DNA of 64,000 bases from Bacteroidota bacterium (GCA_018816945.1 JAHIVC010000023.1:16896-80895); one strand, 5' to 3'; numbered from the stretch's first letter, positions 1 through 9,762 are shown. Notes: generated by a model not told the origin, from the letters alone. Made by a program: numbers and translations.

Positions 1-351
1 CAATACTGGAATGATTGCATGTGCCGATAAGCCACAGGCAGCCATGAGGGCGGCAGCTACTATAAACGACCATACGATTAAATACACAAAGAAATACCAG
101 CTAAAGAAGGCATTTAACTTTTCCATCCATGCCTGCATCAAGCTGGTACCGTAAACCAGTTGCCATCTTGAAACACCTTCATTCAACACGTATTTTAATA
201 TTGCACCGGCAATAGCCGCCCATAACAATGCATAACCGTACTGAGCACCGGATACCGATGCAGCAATTAAATCACCGGCCCCGACACCTGTTGCAGCCAC
301 GACAATACCGGGCCCCAACATTTTAAAAATATTTTTAGATTTTAAATTCAT
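1..351 (-). CDS. Nramp-related transporter, N-terminal part (cut by window edge)
   Basis: Translating the minus strand from the ATG at 351 gives about 117 residues that run off the left edge. The start resembles TM1 of the Nramp/SLC11 family (GPGIVVAATGVGAGD), followed by further hydrophobic helices. Canonical Nramp metal transporters carry DPGN in TM1; here the matching place reads GAGD, so it belongs to a divergent branch and the substrate is uncertain. The ATG shares one base with the TGA of the upstream MFS gene, so the two are probably co-translated. Family assignment is good, function open. Confidence 0.7.
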   Translation of the reverse strand, partial: MNLKSKNIFKMLGPGIVVAATGVGAGDLIAASVSGAQYGYALLWAAIAGAILKYVLNEGVSRWQLVYGTSLMQAWMEKLNAFFSWYFFVYLIVWSFIVAAALMAACGLSAHAIIPVL

Positions 352-1670
352 CAGCAATTTTCTGCTTTTTCGGTTGTGTTCGTTGATATAGGTATCCGAC
401 GATGCGACCATATCATTACGTAAATACTCAGTATTACGAAAATAATCGACAATCCAAATGTAGCATTAAAACCAAATAATTCATAAAAAAATATCCCAAA
501 TAATGGTGCAAATATAGCCCGAATACCAACTAACGATAAATGCAATGATTGATAGGTGCCTGCCTCTTCTGCACTGCAAAAATATGACGAACCAATATTC
601 CATAGTAAAACCATAGATGCAGCAAATACTCCATGAAAAACAACATATCCTATCAAAGAATAATACAGTCTAATACTCATAAAATCGGTATAAAAAGGTA
701 AATATGAGGTTAATCCAAGAAACAGAATATACAAACCTAAAGAAGCGTAGGTTAAAATTCCAAATATACGTGGGTCGGTTTTCCCCATAAGCTTTCCAAA
801 GTATGGCAGTATAATAATCGCGATAATATTATAAGCATTCCGGTAAAATGCAACACTAAAATAATTGAGGTTTAATTCATCATAAAAATAAATAAAAAGA
901 ATGGGCATTGTGAACATGAAAGCGAATCCATATAACATAAATCCGATTTCAAAATGGCGGTATGCAACATTTTCCTTAAGGATGCAATACATATTTTTAC
1001 CCGACTGAAATACTGATTGAAAGAAGGTTTTTCGAATTGTCAGAGGTTTTTCTTCAGGGAAATGCATTTTAGTTAACAGATAAATCGACCCAACTCCCAG
1101 AATCGCCATCACAGGGAAAACATAGATGAAAATATAGTTATCTGCATCAAGCCACAAGCCATAAACCAAGGTAACTATAAGCATTACAATTTTGTTCAAA
1201 GAAGTTGAAATGCTATATAAATGAGCAAAATTAGCATTGCTGTAATTCGCTTTTAAAAGATAATTTATGTTCGGGAAAATAATAGGATTACCTAAAAAAT
1301 AAACCAGAAAGATTGCCAGAAAAACATAATGATATATTGAGTTTCCCTGAAAAGATGCTGCCGAATGAGGGAAAAGAATTAAGAGAAACAAGGGTAGTCT
1401 GGTTATCAGTCCTGTAAAGATTAATAATCGTTTCCTGTCTCTAATACGTCGAATAAACTCATTAATAAAAAGTAAAAAAACAAAAACAACTGCACTAAAT
1501 TGAAACAAAAAACCCAGCTGATAGTTGGACCCGAATAAACTCTTTAAAAACACAAATTCATTCAGTGCCAATACACCCAAAATCACTGCCTCAATTAAAG
1601 AATAGACGGTGTGGATTTTGAAAGTCCGCTTTTCGAGTGGATTTAAATTAAGTTTTTGGAGTTTTAACAT
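351..1670 (-). CDS. MFS-type membrane transporter
   Basis: This 439-residue protein consists almost entirely of about 12 hydrophobic helices with a longer polar loop near the middle (around residues 205-235), the 6+6 layout of the major facilitator superfamily. No substrate-specific motif was recognised. It is first in a two-gene minus-strand unit; its stop codon overlaps the start of the Nramp-like gene by one base (TGATG), which points to translational coupling and perhaps a shared role in uptake or export. A TAnnTTTG-type box lies about 20 bases upstream of the ATG. Confidence 0.65.
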   Translation of the reverse strand: MLKLQKLNLNPLEKRTFKIHTVYSLIEAVILGVLALNEFVFLKSLFGSNYQLGFLFQFSAVVFVFLLFINEFIRRIRDRKRLLIFTGLITRLPLFLLILFPHSAASFQGNSIYHYVFLAIFLVYFLGNPIIFPNINYLLKANYSNANFAHLYSISTSLNKIVMLIVTLVYGLWLDADNYIFIYVFPVMAILGVGSIYLLTKMHFPEEKPLTIRKTFFQSVFQSGKNMYCILKENVAYRHFEIGFMLYGFAFMFTMPILFIYFYDELNLNYFSVAFYRNAYNIIAIIILPYFGKLMGKTDPRIFGILTYASLGLYILFLGLTSYLPFYTDFMSIRLYYSLIGYVVFHGVFAASMVLLWNIGSSYFCSAEEAGTYQSLHLSLVGIRAIFAPLFGIFFYELFGFNATFGLSIIFVILSIYVMIWSHRRIPISTNTTEKAENC

Positions 1671-1689
1671 AGGCTATAAACGAATTTTG

Positions 1690-1697
1690 CAAAAGTA
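1690..1697 (-). promoter_or_regulatory. Putative -7 box (TACTTTTG) for the MFS-Nramp unit
   Basis: The plus strand reads CAAAAGTA, which is TACTTTTG on the minus strand and fits the Bacteroidota consensus TAnnTTTG. It sits about 20 bases before the start codon. No clear -33 TTTG was seen. Confidence 0.4.
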
Positions 1698-1778
1698 AAT
1701 TAAAAACAGGGGATTATCTCATAATGTTAATCAATTGTTAATTTTATTTGGAACGAATCTATATAGTATTTTTTGAAC

Positions 1779-1786
1779 TATCTTTG
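1779..1786 (+). promoter_or_regulatory. Putative -7 box (TATCTTTG) for the peroxidase gene
   Basis: TATCTTTG matches TAnnTTTG and lies 24 bases before the ATG of the glutathione peroxidase-like gene. A TTTG at 1747 is too far away to be a standard -33 element. Confidence 0.4.
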
Positions 1787-1810
1787 TACTTCAACTTAAA
1801 TTAATACAAA

Positions 1811-2350
1811 ATGAAAAAAATATTTATATCTATTATCCTAATAAGCATTGTAGGCATGACAAACGCACAAAATAAAAATTTCCACGATTTTAAGGCAGAA
1901 AACATTACCGGAGAACTTATAGACTTCTCGGTATTTAAGGGGAAAAAAGTTTTGGTAGTGAATACCGCTTCTAAATGCGGCCTTACGCCACAATATAAGC
2001 AACTACAAGAACTTTACGACACCTATGGCGGACAAGGTTTTGAAATTATTGGATTTCCGGCAAATAACTTTGCAGGTCAGGAACCCGGCACTAAAGAAGA
2101 AATCAAAACTTTTTGTGAACAAAATTATGGGGTTACATTTACCATGATGAATAAAGTTTCCGTAAAAGGTGATGATATTAGCCCTATTTATTCATGGTTG
2201 ACTAAAGAAAGCGAGAATGGTGTGATGGATTCAGAAGTTACCTGGAATTTCCAGAAATACTTTATTGATGAGAATGGTCATTTGGTTGATTTTGTAACAC
2301 CTAAAACAAGCCCTCTTGATGATAAAATTACCGCTTGGGTGAAAAAATAA
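1811..2350 (+). CDS. Glutathione peroxidase-family thiol peroxidase, secreted
   Basis: This 179-residue protein reduces peroxides with a cysteine; non-selenium bacterial members usually take electrons from thioredoxin rather than glutathione. A signal peptide ends near residue 20 (...MTNAQ), so it acts outside the cytoplasm. The catalytic tetrad is visible: Cys56 in NTASKCGLTPQY, Gln90 after FPANNF, and Trp145-Asn146 in TWNF. Cys102 is in the place of the resolving cysteine of thioredoxin-dependent members. Length is normal. It is followed by a flavin reductase-rubredoxin fusion, another candidate for oxidative stress defence, but the 79-base gap holds an inverted repeat, so co-transcription is not certain. 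Confidence 0.88.
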   Translation: MKKIFISIILISIVGMTNAQNKNFHDFKAENITGELIDFSVFKGKKVLVVNTASKCGLTPQYKQLQELYDTYGGQGFEIIGFPANNFAGQEPGTKEEIKTFCEQNYGVTFTMMNKVSVKGDDISPIYSWLTKESENGVMDSEVTWNFQKYFIDENGHLVDFVTPKTSPLDDKITAWVKK

Positions 2351-2364
2351 TAAGTTGAGTGGTG

Positions 2365-2414
2365 AATTATAAGTTAAAAATTGTCTGCATTATGTTAACT
2401 CATAACTTATAATT
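2365..2414. repeat. 12-bp perfect inverted repeat between peroxidase and flavoredoxin genes
   Basis: AATTATAAGTTA at 2365-2376 is the exact reverse complement of TAACTTATAATT at 2403-2414, with a 26-base loop. The sequence is AT-only and has no clear T-tract, so it could be a weak terminator or one of the low-complexity spacer repeats seen elsewhere in the window. Confidence 0.5.
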
Positions 2415-2429
2415 TATAACTTCACATTC

Positions 2430-3146
2430 ATGAATCAGGAAGCATTATTTAAAATCACTTATGGCTTGTATATCTTAAGTGCAAGCGATGGTCAAAGAAT
2501 GACCGGACATGTCTCGAATACTATATTTCAAGTAACTGCCGACCCCGTCCGATTTGCTGTTGCTTCCAATAAAAATAACCTCACAACTGAATTAATAAGT
2601 AAAAGCAAAGCTTTCAGTATTTCCGTTTTGGAACAAGATGTTGATCTTGCTTTTCTTGGCCCTTGGGGATTCAAGTCGGGTCGCGATATTGAAAAATTTA
2701 AGGGTTTAAAACATAAAATCGGACAAACAGGTTCACCTATTCTATTAGAGAAAGCGGTGGCCTATTTTGAATGTAAGCTTACCGAAACCATTGATACAGG
2801 TTCTCATATCTTATTTATTGGAGATGTGATAGATATGGATCTGGTTAATGAAAATTCAACCCCTCTCACATACGAATATTATCGTAAGGTGATTAAGGGA
2901 ATTTCTCCTAAAAACGCACCTACCTATATAAAAGATCATGATGTTGGAGAAGAAGTCGGACCAAAATCCTCAAGTACTAAAAAGCAATTATATCAATGCA
3001 CAGTTTGTGGTTTAATATACGACCCGGAAGACGGTGACCCTGATTCAGGTATTGCCCCCGGAACTGCATTTGAAGATATCCCTGATAAATGGACCTGTCC
3101 TGTATGTGGGGTTACGAAAGATGATTTTAAACCGATAAGCTCCTGA
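2430..3146 (+). CDS. Flavin reductase-rubredoxin fusion (high-molecular-weight rubredoxin type)
   Basis: Residues 1-165 resemble the FMN-binding flavin reductase/flavoredoxin family (start [18 protein letters not shown], with ADPVRFAVA typical of the split-barrel fold). Residues 187-235 form a complete rubredoxin with iron ligands Cys190, Cys193, Cys223 and Cys226 (CTVCG and CPVCG). Such fusions pass electrons from NAD(P)H through FMN to the rubredoxin iron and on to oxygen- or peroxide-reducing partners such as flavodiiron proteins or rubrerythrin; this is known for the family and inferred here. There is no signal peptide, so it is cytoplasmic. It follows the thiol peroxidase gene. Confidence 0.85.
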   Translation: MNQEALFKITYGLYILSASDGQRMTGHVSNTIFQVTADPVRFAVASNKNNLTTELISKSKAFSISVLEQDVDLAFLGPWGFKSGRDIEKFKGLKHKIGQTGSPILLEKAVAYFECKLTETIDTGSHILFIGDVIDMDLVNENSTPLTYEYYRKVIKGISPKNAPTYIKDHDVGEEVGPKSSSTKKQLYQCTVCGLIYDPEDGDPDSGIAPGTAFEDIPDKWTCPVCGVTKDDFKPISS

Positions 3147-3341
3147 AATGATTAATGATTAATGTCTATTGATAATTGAAAAGGCAATACTATGCTATAT
3201 GAATCTTTTAAAAACCACTTTACAATTTATAATTAAACTTTTGAACTTCTAAGCATTTAAGCCATTAAACATTCTTCATTTTAAAATAATCGTTCCATAA
3301 TAATCATTTCGTAAATTTACACTTCAATTTGATGCTTGAAG

Positions 3342-4076
3342 ATGAAGATCATTTTATCACATATTCTTACTCCTGTTTACTTTGTTGTTTTTGGTTTCTT
3401 GGTTGTAATATTTCAGCCAATTCAAATGTTATGTAGAAATATTTGGGGATATCAAAGTCATAAAACAAGTGTCGACATTTTGAACCTATTGCTATTTAAA
3501 AGTCTAATTATCGTTGGTGCAAAAATAAAAATTGAAGGATCATTCGACTTTCCGGCAAATCGCCCATTAATTATTGTTGCCAATCATCAAAGCACTTATG
3601 ATATTCCTGCAATTTATTGGCTTTTTCGTAAAAATCATCCGAAATTTATTGCAAAAAAGGAGTTAGAAAAATACATTCCAAGCATTTCATATAATTTACG
3701 CCATAGTGGTGCTGCCATTATTGACCGTAAAAACCCCACTCAGGCCATCAAGGAAATTATTAGACTTGGCCGACTCATCGAAACAAATAAGTATTCAGCT
3801 TGTATCTTTCCTGAAGGGACCCGCAGCCGAACCGGTAAATTAAGATCCTTTCAATCGGGAGGAATTAAAACATTGTTAAAAGTGTCACCATCCGCCTTGA
3901 TAGTTCCATTTGCCATTAATGGAAATTATAAATTACATCGATATGGTAAATACCCGTTGAGTTTTGGTGAAACCTTGAAGTTTACTGTTCTTGAGCCTAT
4001 TGAACCAAATCATATTTTGGCTGAGGAATTAGTGCTTAAAATTGAACAGGAAATTTCAAAAGCTATAGGTGATTAA
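3342..4076 (+). CDS. plsC: 1-acyl-sn-glycerol-3-phosphate acyltransferase (PlsC family)
   Basis: This protein of about 244 residues transfers an acyl chain to lysophosphatidic acid in phospholipid synthesis at the inner membrane. An N-terminal hydrophobic segment (residues 5-30) is followed by the catalytic HxxxxD motif (His82 and Asp87 in NHQSTYD) and the substrate-binding FPEGTRSR motif at 156-163. A TTG at 3336 would add two residues, but the ATG at 3342 is preferred. It is flanked by AT-rich spacers and appears to be a single-gene unit. Confidence 0.85.
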   Translation: MKIILSHILTPVYFVVFGFLVVIFQPIQMLCRNIWGYQSHKTSVDILNLLLFKSLIIVGAKIKIEGSFDFPANRPLIIVANHQSTYDIPAIYWLFRKNHPKFIAKKELEKYIPSISYNLRHSGAAIIDRKNPTQAIKEIIRLGRLIETNKYSACIFPEGTRSRTGKLRSFQSGGIKTLLKVSPSALIVPFAINGNYKLHRYGKYPLSFGETLKFTVLEPIEPNHILAEELVLKIEQEISKAIGD

Positions 4077-4204
4077 GCATTAGTTTTATAAACTAAAAAC
4101 CAAAAGCTAACGCTAATAGCCCTTTATTTCTTCATTGTTCTTATCTTTCAATACTAACATTAGAGACTTTCCCTTATATTTACATTATTAACAAAACTAT
4201 CTTA

Positions 4205-5611
4205 ATGATGAAAGCACTTCTTTTAAGTCTATTTATTACCCTTACATTGGTTTCTTGCCAAAATATAGATTCAAAAAAAATCATTAATGACCAGACTGAA
4301 AACAACCGACTGGCTCAGGAAGTAATTACCGAAACACTCAGATCGTGGGACGCATACAAAGAATATGCATGGGGACATGATGCCCTGACACCGCTTTCAA
4401 AATCGTTTACCGACTGGTACAGCGAACCGCTCTATATATCACCTATTGATGCATACAGCACGCTCTACTTGATGGGATTAATGGACGAAGCAAAAGAAAT
4501 TGAAAATTATGTAGTTGATTCATTAAATTTTAATAAAAATATAGATGCAAAAATATTTGAAGTGAACATTCGAATATTGGGTGGTTTGCTATCGATGTAT
4601 GAATTATCAGAAAATCCAAAAGTTTTAGATAAAGCAAGAGATTTTGCAGATCGAATGATGCCTGCATTTAATACAAAAACAGGAGTTCCTAAATATTGGG
4701 TAAACCTTAAAACCGGAATTGCCAGAGGCGATACAGTGAACGTTGCTGAAGCCGGAACCTATACATTTGAAATGGGCATGTTAAGCTATTATACCAAAGA
4801 TCCAAAATACTATCAGGCAGGAAAAAAGGCAACACTGGCTATTTACAATCGACGTTCAGCTATAGGATTGATAGGTGATGTAATTGATGTTGAAACAGGT
4901 GAATGGGTATCCGAAACAAGCCATATTTGCGCCGGGGTTGATTCTTACTATGAGTATCTGTACAAAAGTTACCTCATGTTTGGCGATTCTGAATTAGGTA
5001 AAATATGGGATGAAAGCATCATTGGTATTCACCAATATTTAGCTGAGGAGTTTGATGAAAAACTATGGTACGGACGTGTTAACATGAATACAGGTGATAG
5101 AACCAGTTCAGTAGTTACTCTATACGATGCATTTTTTCCTGCCATACTAGCTTTGTCGGGCGATATTGATCGTGCTGAAAAGTATGAGAAAACCTGGAGC
5201 TGGCTTTGGAATAAATACGGCTTAGAGCCCTCTGGTTATGATTATAAAAAAGCTATTGCAAAATATCCTGATTATGATCTTAATCCGGAAATCATCGAAT
5301 CGGCTTATTACTTATATCATTTAACCGGTGATACAACCTATCTATCGATGAATAAGAAATTTTGGACTGATATTAAAAAATATTGTAGAACAGAAGTTGC
5401 ATATACTTCTATTGTCAACGTCGAAACCATGGAACAAAAAGATTATATGCCCACTTTTTTCTTCGCCGAGACATTAAAGTATTTTTACCTTACTTTTTCA
5501 CATCATCAAAACAATTTTAATTTTGATGATCATATTTTTAATACTGAAGCACATCCATTTCGAAGGAGTGGAATTGATAAAACAGAAGCAAAAATACGAT
5601 TGGGGTTTTAA
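4205..5611 (+). CDS. GH47-family alpha-1,2-mannosidase, lipoprotein
   Basis: This 468-residue protein matches the class I alpha-mannosidase (GH47) family along its length. Visible blocks are WDAYKEYAWGHDALTPLS (48-65), FEVNIRILGGLLS with Glu119, CAGVDSYYEYLYKSY with Asp246, LNPEIIESAYYLYHLTGD with Glu362 and Glu365, FAETLKYFYLTF with Glu422, and the terminal TEAHP motif (Thr447) that binds the catalytic calcium in known members. A lipoprotein signal ends at Cys18 (LTLVSC), so the enzyme is probably anchored in the envelope to trim alpha-1,2-mannosides from glycans. GH47 is mainly eukaryotic and less common in bacteria. No polysaccharide-utilisation locus (SusC/SusD) surrounds it. Confidence 0.88.
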   Translation: MMKALLLSLFITLTLVSCQNIDSKKIINDQTENNRLAQEVITETLRSWDAYKEYAWGHDALTPLSKSFTDWYSEPLYISPIDAYSTLYLMGLMDEAKEIENYVVDSLNFNKNIDAKIFEVNIRILGGLLSMYELSENPKVLDKARDFADRMMPAFNTKTGVPKYWVNLKTGIARGDTVNVAEAGTYTFEMGMLSYYTKDPKYYQAGKKATLAIYNRRSAIGLIGDVIDVETGEWVSETSHICAGVDSYYEYLYKSYLMFGDSELGKIWDESIIGIHQYLAEEFDEKLWYGRVNMNTGDRTSSVVTLYDAFFPAILALSGDIDRAEKYEKTWSWLWNKYGLEPSGYDYKKAIAKYPDYDLNPEIIESAYYLYHLTGDTTYLSMNKKFWTDIKKYCRTEVAYTSIVNVETMEQKDYMPTFFFAETLKYFYLTFSHHQNNFNFDDHIFNTEAHPFRRSGIDKTEAKIRLGF

Positions 5612-5896
5612 ACCCATTCTCAGATAATTAGTTATGTATACTGGGATAACTAACTCGCTATAGTTGTTATTAGGATCATAAAGTCATGTTTAATAAGCAA
5701 ACATGGCAGAAAAAATTTTTTTTTAATGAATTGAAAAAAATCATACTTTTAACATTAAGAATCTTCTGTTTTTTTGAATCAAGCCTAAATATTCGAAATT
5801 CAATAATTTTTATAAAACGAGCATGTTCGTTAAACATAAACAAGGATGAAAATTTATATGCAAGTTCAATCCATACTATTTTAAAATTAACCACAT

Positions 5897-6676
5897 ATGA
5901 AAAAACTGAAACTATTTTGTATAGCATTAATTGTTGGAATTTCAACTCAAATTAATGCACAAACTGCTGATGAAACTATTGCTAACTATTTCGAGAATAC
6001 AGGAGGAGTAGCTAAATGGCAAGCACTTCAAGGGATTAAAATGAGCGCCAAAGTTAACCAGGGAGGAATGGAAATCCCACTTGAAATAATTCAATTAAAA
6101 GGAGGCAAACAAATGACCGTTATTAATTTTCAAGGAAAAGAAATTAAACAAGGTGTTTTTAATGGTGAGATTTTATGGAGTACCAATTTCATGACCCAAA
6201 AAGCAGAAAAAGGCGACCAGGAAACTACTGACAATATGAAACTACTGGTAAATGATTTCCCAGATCCATTTCTGGATTATAAGAAAAATGGCTATACTAT
6301 CGAATTATTAGGTAAGGAAACCCTTGATGGTAGCGAAACTTTCAAGATAAAACTTACCAAAAAACCTATTACCGTAGATGGGGCAAAAGTGGAAGATATT
6401 ACATATTATTTCTTTGATGCAGAAAACTTTGTTCCTTTGGTTATACATTCTGAAATTAAATCAGGTCCGATGAAAGGACAAGTTTCTGAAGTTAAAATGA
6501 GCGACTACCAAGAAGTAGATGGCTTATCTTTACCTCATTCAATGACCCAAGGCTTAAAAGGCCAACCCGGACAAGCGATTGCCATCGACAAAATTGAGTT
6601 AAATCCTCAAATCGATCCTAAGGAATTTGAATTTCCTGAAGAGGTTGCAGTTGGAGCTGATCCTGTTAAAAAATAA
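5897..6676 (+). CDS. Secreted LolA/LppX-like (outer membrane lipoprotein-sorting family) protein
   Basis: This 259-residue protein has a signal peptide ending at ...INAQ (residue 22). The body has alternating beta-strand pattern and phrases such as GVFNGEILW and TYYFFDAENFVPL, which recall the LolA/LppX half-barrel family annotated as outer membrane lipoprotein-sorting proteins. Its role could be lipid or lipoprotein binding in the periplasm; that is inferred from fold resemblance only. A strong hairpin terminator follows, so transcription probably ends before the BNR gene. The 285 bases upstream hold no convincing gene. Confidence 0.6.
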   Translation: MKKLKLFCIALIVGISTQINAQTADETIANYFENTGGVAKWQALQGIKMSAKVNQGGMEIPLEIIQLKGGKQMTVINFQGKEIKQGVFNGEILWSTNFMTQKAEKGDQETTDNMKLLVNDFPDPFLDYKKNGYTIELLGKETLDGSETFKIKLTKKPITVDGAKVEDITYYFFDAENFVPLVIHSEIKSGPMKGQVSEVKMSDYQEVDGLSLPHSMTQGLKGQPGQAIAIDKIELNPQIDPKEFEFPEEVAVGADPVKK

Positions 6677-6686
6677 CATCAAAACT

Positions 6687-6720
6687 ACCCTCAATATTCA
6701 CTTATTGAGGGTTTTATTTA
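6687..6720 (+). terminator. Rho-independent terminator
   Basis: A perfect 10-bp stem (ACCCTCAATA at 6687-6696, TATTGAGGGT at 6703-6712) with a 6-base loop is followed by a T-rich tract (6712-6720). It lies directly after the LolA/LppX-like gene. Confidence 0.85.
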
Positions 6721-6738
6721 TTAACTAAACCATAAAAA

Positions 6739-9700
6739 ATGAAAAAAATATTTTTTGCATTTGCATTCAGCATTGGTTTCTTGCCATTCAATTTGGATGC
6801 CCAAACCACAGGAGTTATTAATGCAAATGATTTATTTGGCGATTTATCTGTCCGACATATTGGACCTGCATTGATGAGTGGTCGAATCAACGATATGGAA
6901 ACCCATCCCACGAATCCACGAATTATTTACACAGCTACTGCCGGTGGTGGAGTTTGGAAATCGAATGATGCCGGAACTACCTTCAACCCTATTTTTGATG
7001 ATTATTGCCAATCGATTGGCGCCATCGCACTTGATCCAAACAACCCGGACAATATAATCTATGTAGGAACAGGTGAAACCTGGCCACGAAATAGCGTTTC
7101 AATCGGTGATGGATTATACAAATCGAAAGATGGTGGTACGAATTGGGAGAAAATTGGATTTGAAAAATCAGAACGAATTGCCAATATCATAGTAAACCCA
7201 AAAAATTCAAAAGAAATTTACGTTGCGGTGTTAGGTGCACTTTGGTCGGATAGTGATGAAAGAGGGGTTTACAAAACAACGGACGGTGGAGCAACCTGGG
7301 AAAAGGTGTTATATGTAAATCAAAAAACAGGAGCTGCCGAATTAGCAATGGATCCATCAAATCCCGATATTCTTTATGCATCAATGTGGGAGTTCAGGCG
7401 CACTGCCTGGTCGTTTGAATCGGGAGGTGATCATAGTGCCCTTTACAAATCCAAAGATGCAGGAAAAACCTGGAACAAGATTCACAATGGATTTCCAAAA
7501 GGAAAGTTGGGACGCTTGGCAATCGCGATAGCACCTTCAAGTCCAAATATCCTTTATACCATTATTGAAGCAGAAGAGGATCTCAGGAAAGGACTTTACA
7601 AAAGTGATGATGCCGGTGAAAACTGGAAACAGCTCAATAATGATTTTGAAATTACAGTACGTCCATTCTATTTTTCAAAAATAGTGATTGATCCTAAAAA
7701 TCCTGATGTGGTAGTAAAAGCCGGATTGAGGGGTTCTATTTCCAGAGATGGGGGCAAGACTTTTAAAAATTTAGGAAATATGCACGCCGATATCCACGAT
7801 ATGGTATTTGATATCAATGATTCTGACAGAATTTACGTTGGCACGGATGGCGGAGTTTATCGTTCATGGAATGGGGGAACTACTTTGGAAATTGTGGAAA
7901 ATCTTCCCTTATCTCAATTCTATCACGTGAGTGTAGATGACGCTGAACCCTATAATGTCTATGGTGGCTTACAGGATAACGGTTCCTGGTACGGGCCCTC
8001 GGCTGCCAGCGGAGGCATTGGTGCCAGGGAATGGAATTCAGTTGGTGGCGGTGATGGATTTAGGGTGTATAGGCATCCAACGAAAAACATTATCTATTCG
8101 GAAATGCAAGGTGCTGAAAATGTTTGGCGCTATGATGTTGACAATAAACTGATAAAAACGATCCAACCTTTGCCCGTAAAAGGATATCCAAAATTTCGGT
8201 TTAACTGGAACACCCCAATTACTACCAGTGTGCATAAACCTGATCGTTTTTATATCGGGAGCCAGTTCCTTCATAGATCAGAAGACATGGGTGATACCTG
8301 GACAATTATTTCTCCAGATTTAACTACCAACGATAAGAGCAAACAGGAGCAGGCTAATTCGGGTGGTTTATCTATAGACAATTCCGGAGCTGAAAACCAC
8401 ACAACCATATTTACCATTGCCGAATCACCTCTTGACGAAAATGTTATCTGGGTAGGAACCGATGATGGAAATGTTCAAGTAACTACCGATGGAGGTAAAA
8501 CCTGGACAAACACTGTCGCTAACATAGCCGGTTTACCAAAAAATACCTGGGCATATCATATTGAAGCCAGTTCATTCGACAAAGGAACGGCCTATGCTGT
8601 TTTTGAAGGTCATACTACAGGTGATTTTAAGCCTTATGCGTACAAAACCAGTGATTTTGGAAAAACATGGAAAAATATCATTACTGATAATATTGTTGGT
8701 TTTGCCAGAAACATTCAGGAAGATTATGTAAATCCGAATTTACTGTTTTTAGGAACTGAATTAGGTTTGTACATTACTTTGGATGGTGGCCTGAGCTGGA
8801 CCAAGTTTACCAAAAATATTCCTCCGGTTGCAGTTCATTATATTGAATTGCACAAAAAAACCAACGATTTGATATTAGCTACTCATGGCCGTGGAATTAT
8901 CATCATTGATGACATTTCTCCGCTGCGTGAAATTACCTCGGAAGTAATAAACAAAACCTTGCATTTTTTCACCAGTAAACCAACCGTGATGAAAGATCAA
9001 GGTGGCTTTGCCAGCAGTTTCGGTACTGAAGTTCAATTTATCGGTGCAAACCCTACTTCTGCTGCGCAAATAAAATATCTGCTACCAAAGCGACATACTT
9101 TTGGTAAAATGACTTTGGAAATTCAGGATATGGATGGAAAAGTAATTTCAACTTTGGGTGCCGGAAAATCGAAGGGGATCAATATCGTTAACTGGTCCTA
9201 TTCTATTAAACAACCAAAAGTTGCAAAAGGAAAAACTTTCAGTTTTGGTGGAATTACGTCACCGAGGGTAAAAGCCGGAAAATATAAAGCCGTTATTACA
9301 AAAGGTAAAGACGTTTTTGAACATGTATTTGAGGTTGTTTATGATGAGCATGCAGGTCTTACAGCAGCAGATCGTGACTTGAAGCATAGTACGACCATGA
9401 AAATGTACGATATGACCCAAGAACTTGCGTATATTGTTTATCAGTTAGATGCCATCTTAGAAGCCAATGCGAATAATAAAAAACTTGTAGCTTCTTTAAA
9501 TTCGCTTAAAGAAACCTTGGTTATTACTACGGGTGATAATTATGTTGGCTCAGCAGAACCCCAATTAAGGGAAAAAATGGCTGATCTTTATGCAAAAATA
9601 GCCGGCAGTTACGATAAACCTACTTCTAATGAATTAAATTATTTACTTATCATCGAAGAAAGCTTTAATCAAGCAAAACTCGATTTTGCCAAGTTGATCA

Positions 9701-9759
9701 AAAAGGTAAAATTGGATGTATTGAAATTAAAAACATTTGATGAGTTCCTAAACGAATAA
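6739..9759 (+). CDS. Large secreted BNR/sortilin-like beta-propeller protein
   Basis: This 1006-residue protein has a signal peptide (cleaved near ...NLDAQ, residue 22) and many Asp-box (BNR) repeats of the SxDxGxTW type: SNDAGTTF, SKDGGTNW, TTDGGATW, SKDAGKTW, SDDAGENW, SRDGGKTF, TTDGGKTW, TSDFGKTW and TLDGGLSW, spread over roughly residues 70-690. This predicts one or two beta-propellers as in the VPS10/sortilin and sialidase superfamily. Residues 760-1006 form a separate region with a beta-rich part and a helical tail. No T9SS sorting domain is visible at the C terminus. Bacteroidota homologues are often labelled glycosyl hydrolase, but no catalytic residues were recognised, so a binding role is equally likely. 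Confidence 0.8.
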   Translation: MKKIFFAFAFSIGFLPFNLDAQTTGVINANDLFGDLSVRHIGPALMSGRINDMETHPTNPRIIYTATAGGGVWKSNDAGTTFNPIFDDYCQSIGAIALDPNNPDNIIYVGTGETWPRNSVSIGDGLYKSKDGGTNWEKIGFEKSERIANIIVNPKNSKEIYVAVLGALWSDSDERGVYKTTDGGATWEKVLYVNQKTGAAELAMDPSNPDILYASMWEFRRTAWSFESGGDHSALYKSKDAGKTWNKIHNGFPKGKLGRLAIAIAPSSPNILYTIIEAEEDLRKGLYKSDDAGENWKQLNNDFEITVRPFYFSKIVIDPKNPDVVVKAGLRGSISRDGGKTFKNLGNMHADIHDMVFDINDSDRIYVGTDGGVYRSWNGGTTLEIVENLPLSQFYHVSVDDAEPYNVYGGLQDNGSWYGPSAASGGIGAREWNSVGGGDGFRVYRHPTKNIIYSEMQGAENVWRYDVDNKLIKTIQPLPVKGYPKFRFNWNTPITTSVHKPDRFYIGSQFLHRSEDMGDTWTIISPDLTTNDKSKQEQANSGGLSIDNSGAENHTTIFTIAESPLDENVIWVGTDDGNVQVTTDGGKTWTNTVANIAGLPKNTWAYHIEASSFDKGTAYAVFEGHTTGDFKPYAYKTSDFGKTWKNIITDNIVGFARNIQEDYVNPNLLFLGTELGLYITLDGGLSWTKFTKNIPPVAVHYIELHKKTNDLILATHGRGIIIIDDISPLREITSEVINKTLHFFTSKPTVMKDQGGFASSFGTEVQFIGANPTSAAQIKYLLPKRHTFGKMTLEIQDMDGKVISTLGAGKSKGINIVNWSYSIKQPKVAKGKTFSFGGITSPRVKAGKYKAVITKGKDVFEHVFEVVYDEHAGLTAADRDLKHSTTMKMYDMTQELAYIVYQLDAILEANANNKKLVASLNSLKETLVITTGDNYVGSAEPQLREKMADLYAKIAGSYDKPTSNELNYLLIIEESFNQAKLDFAKLIKKVKLDVLKLKTFDEFLNE

Positions 9760-9762
9760 GCA

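Noticed and set aside
5676..5955. Overlapping 89-codon open frames on both strands before the LolA/LppX-like gene
   Set aside because: AT-rich, no family pattern, and the plus frame runs into the real start at 5897. The spacer 5612-5896 shows only a weak TTAGTTAT/ATAACTAA hairpin.
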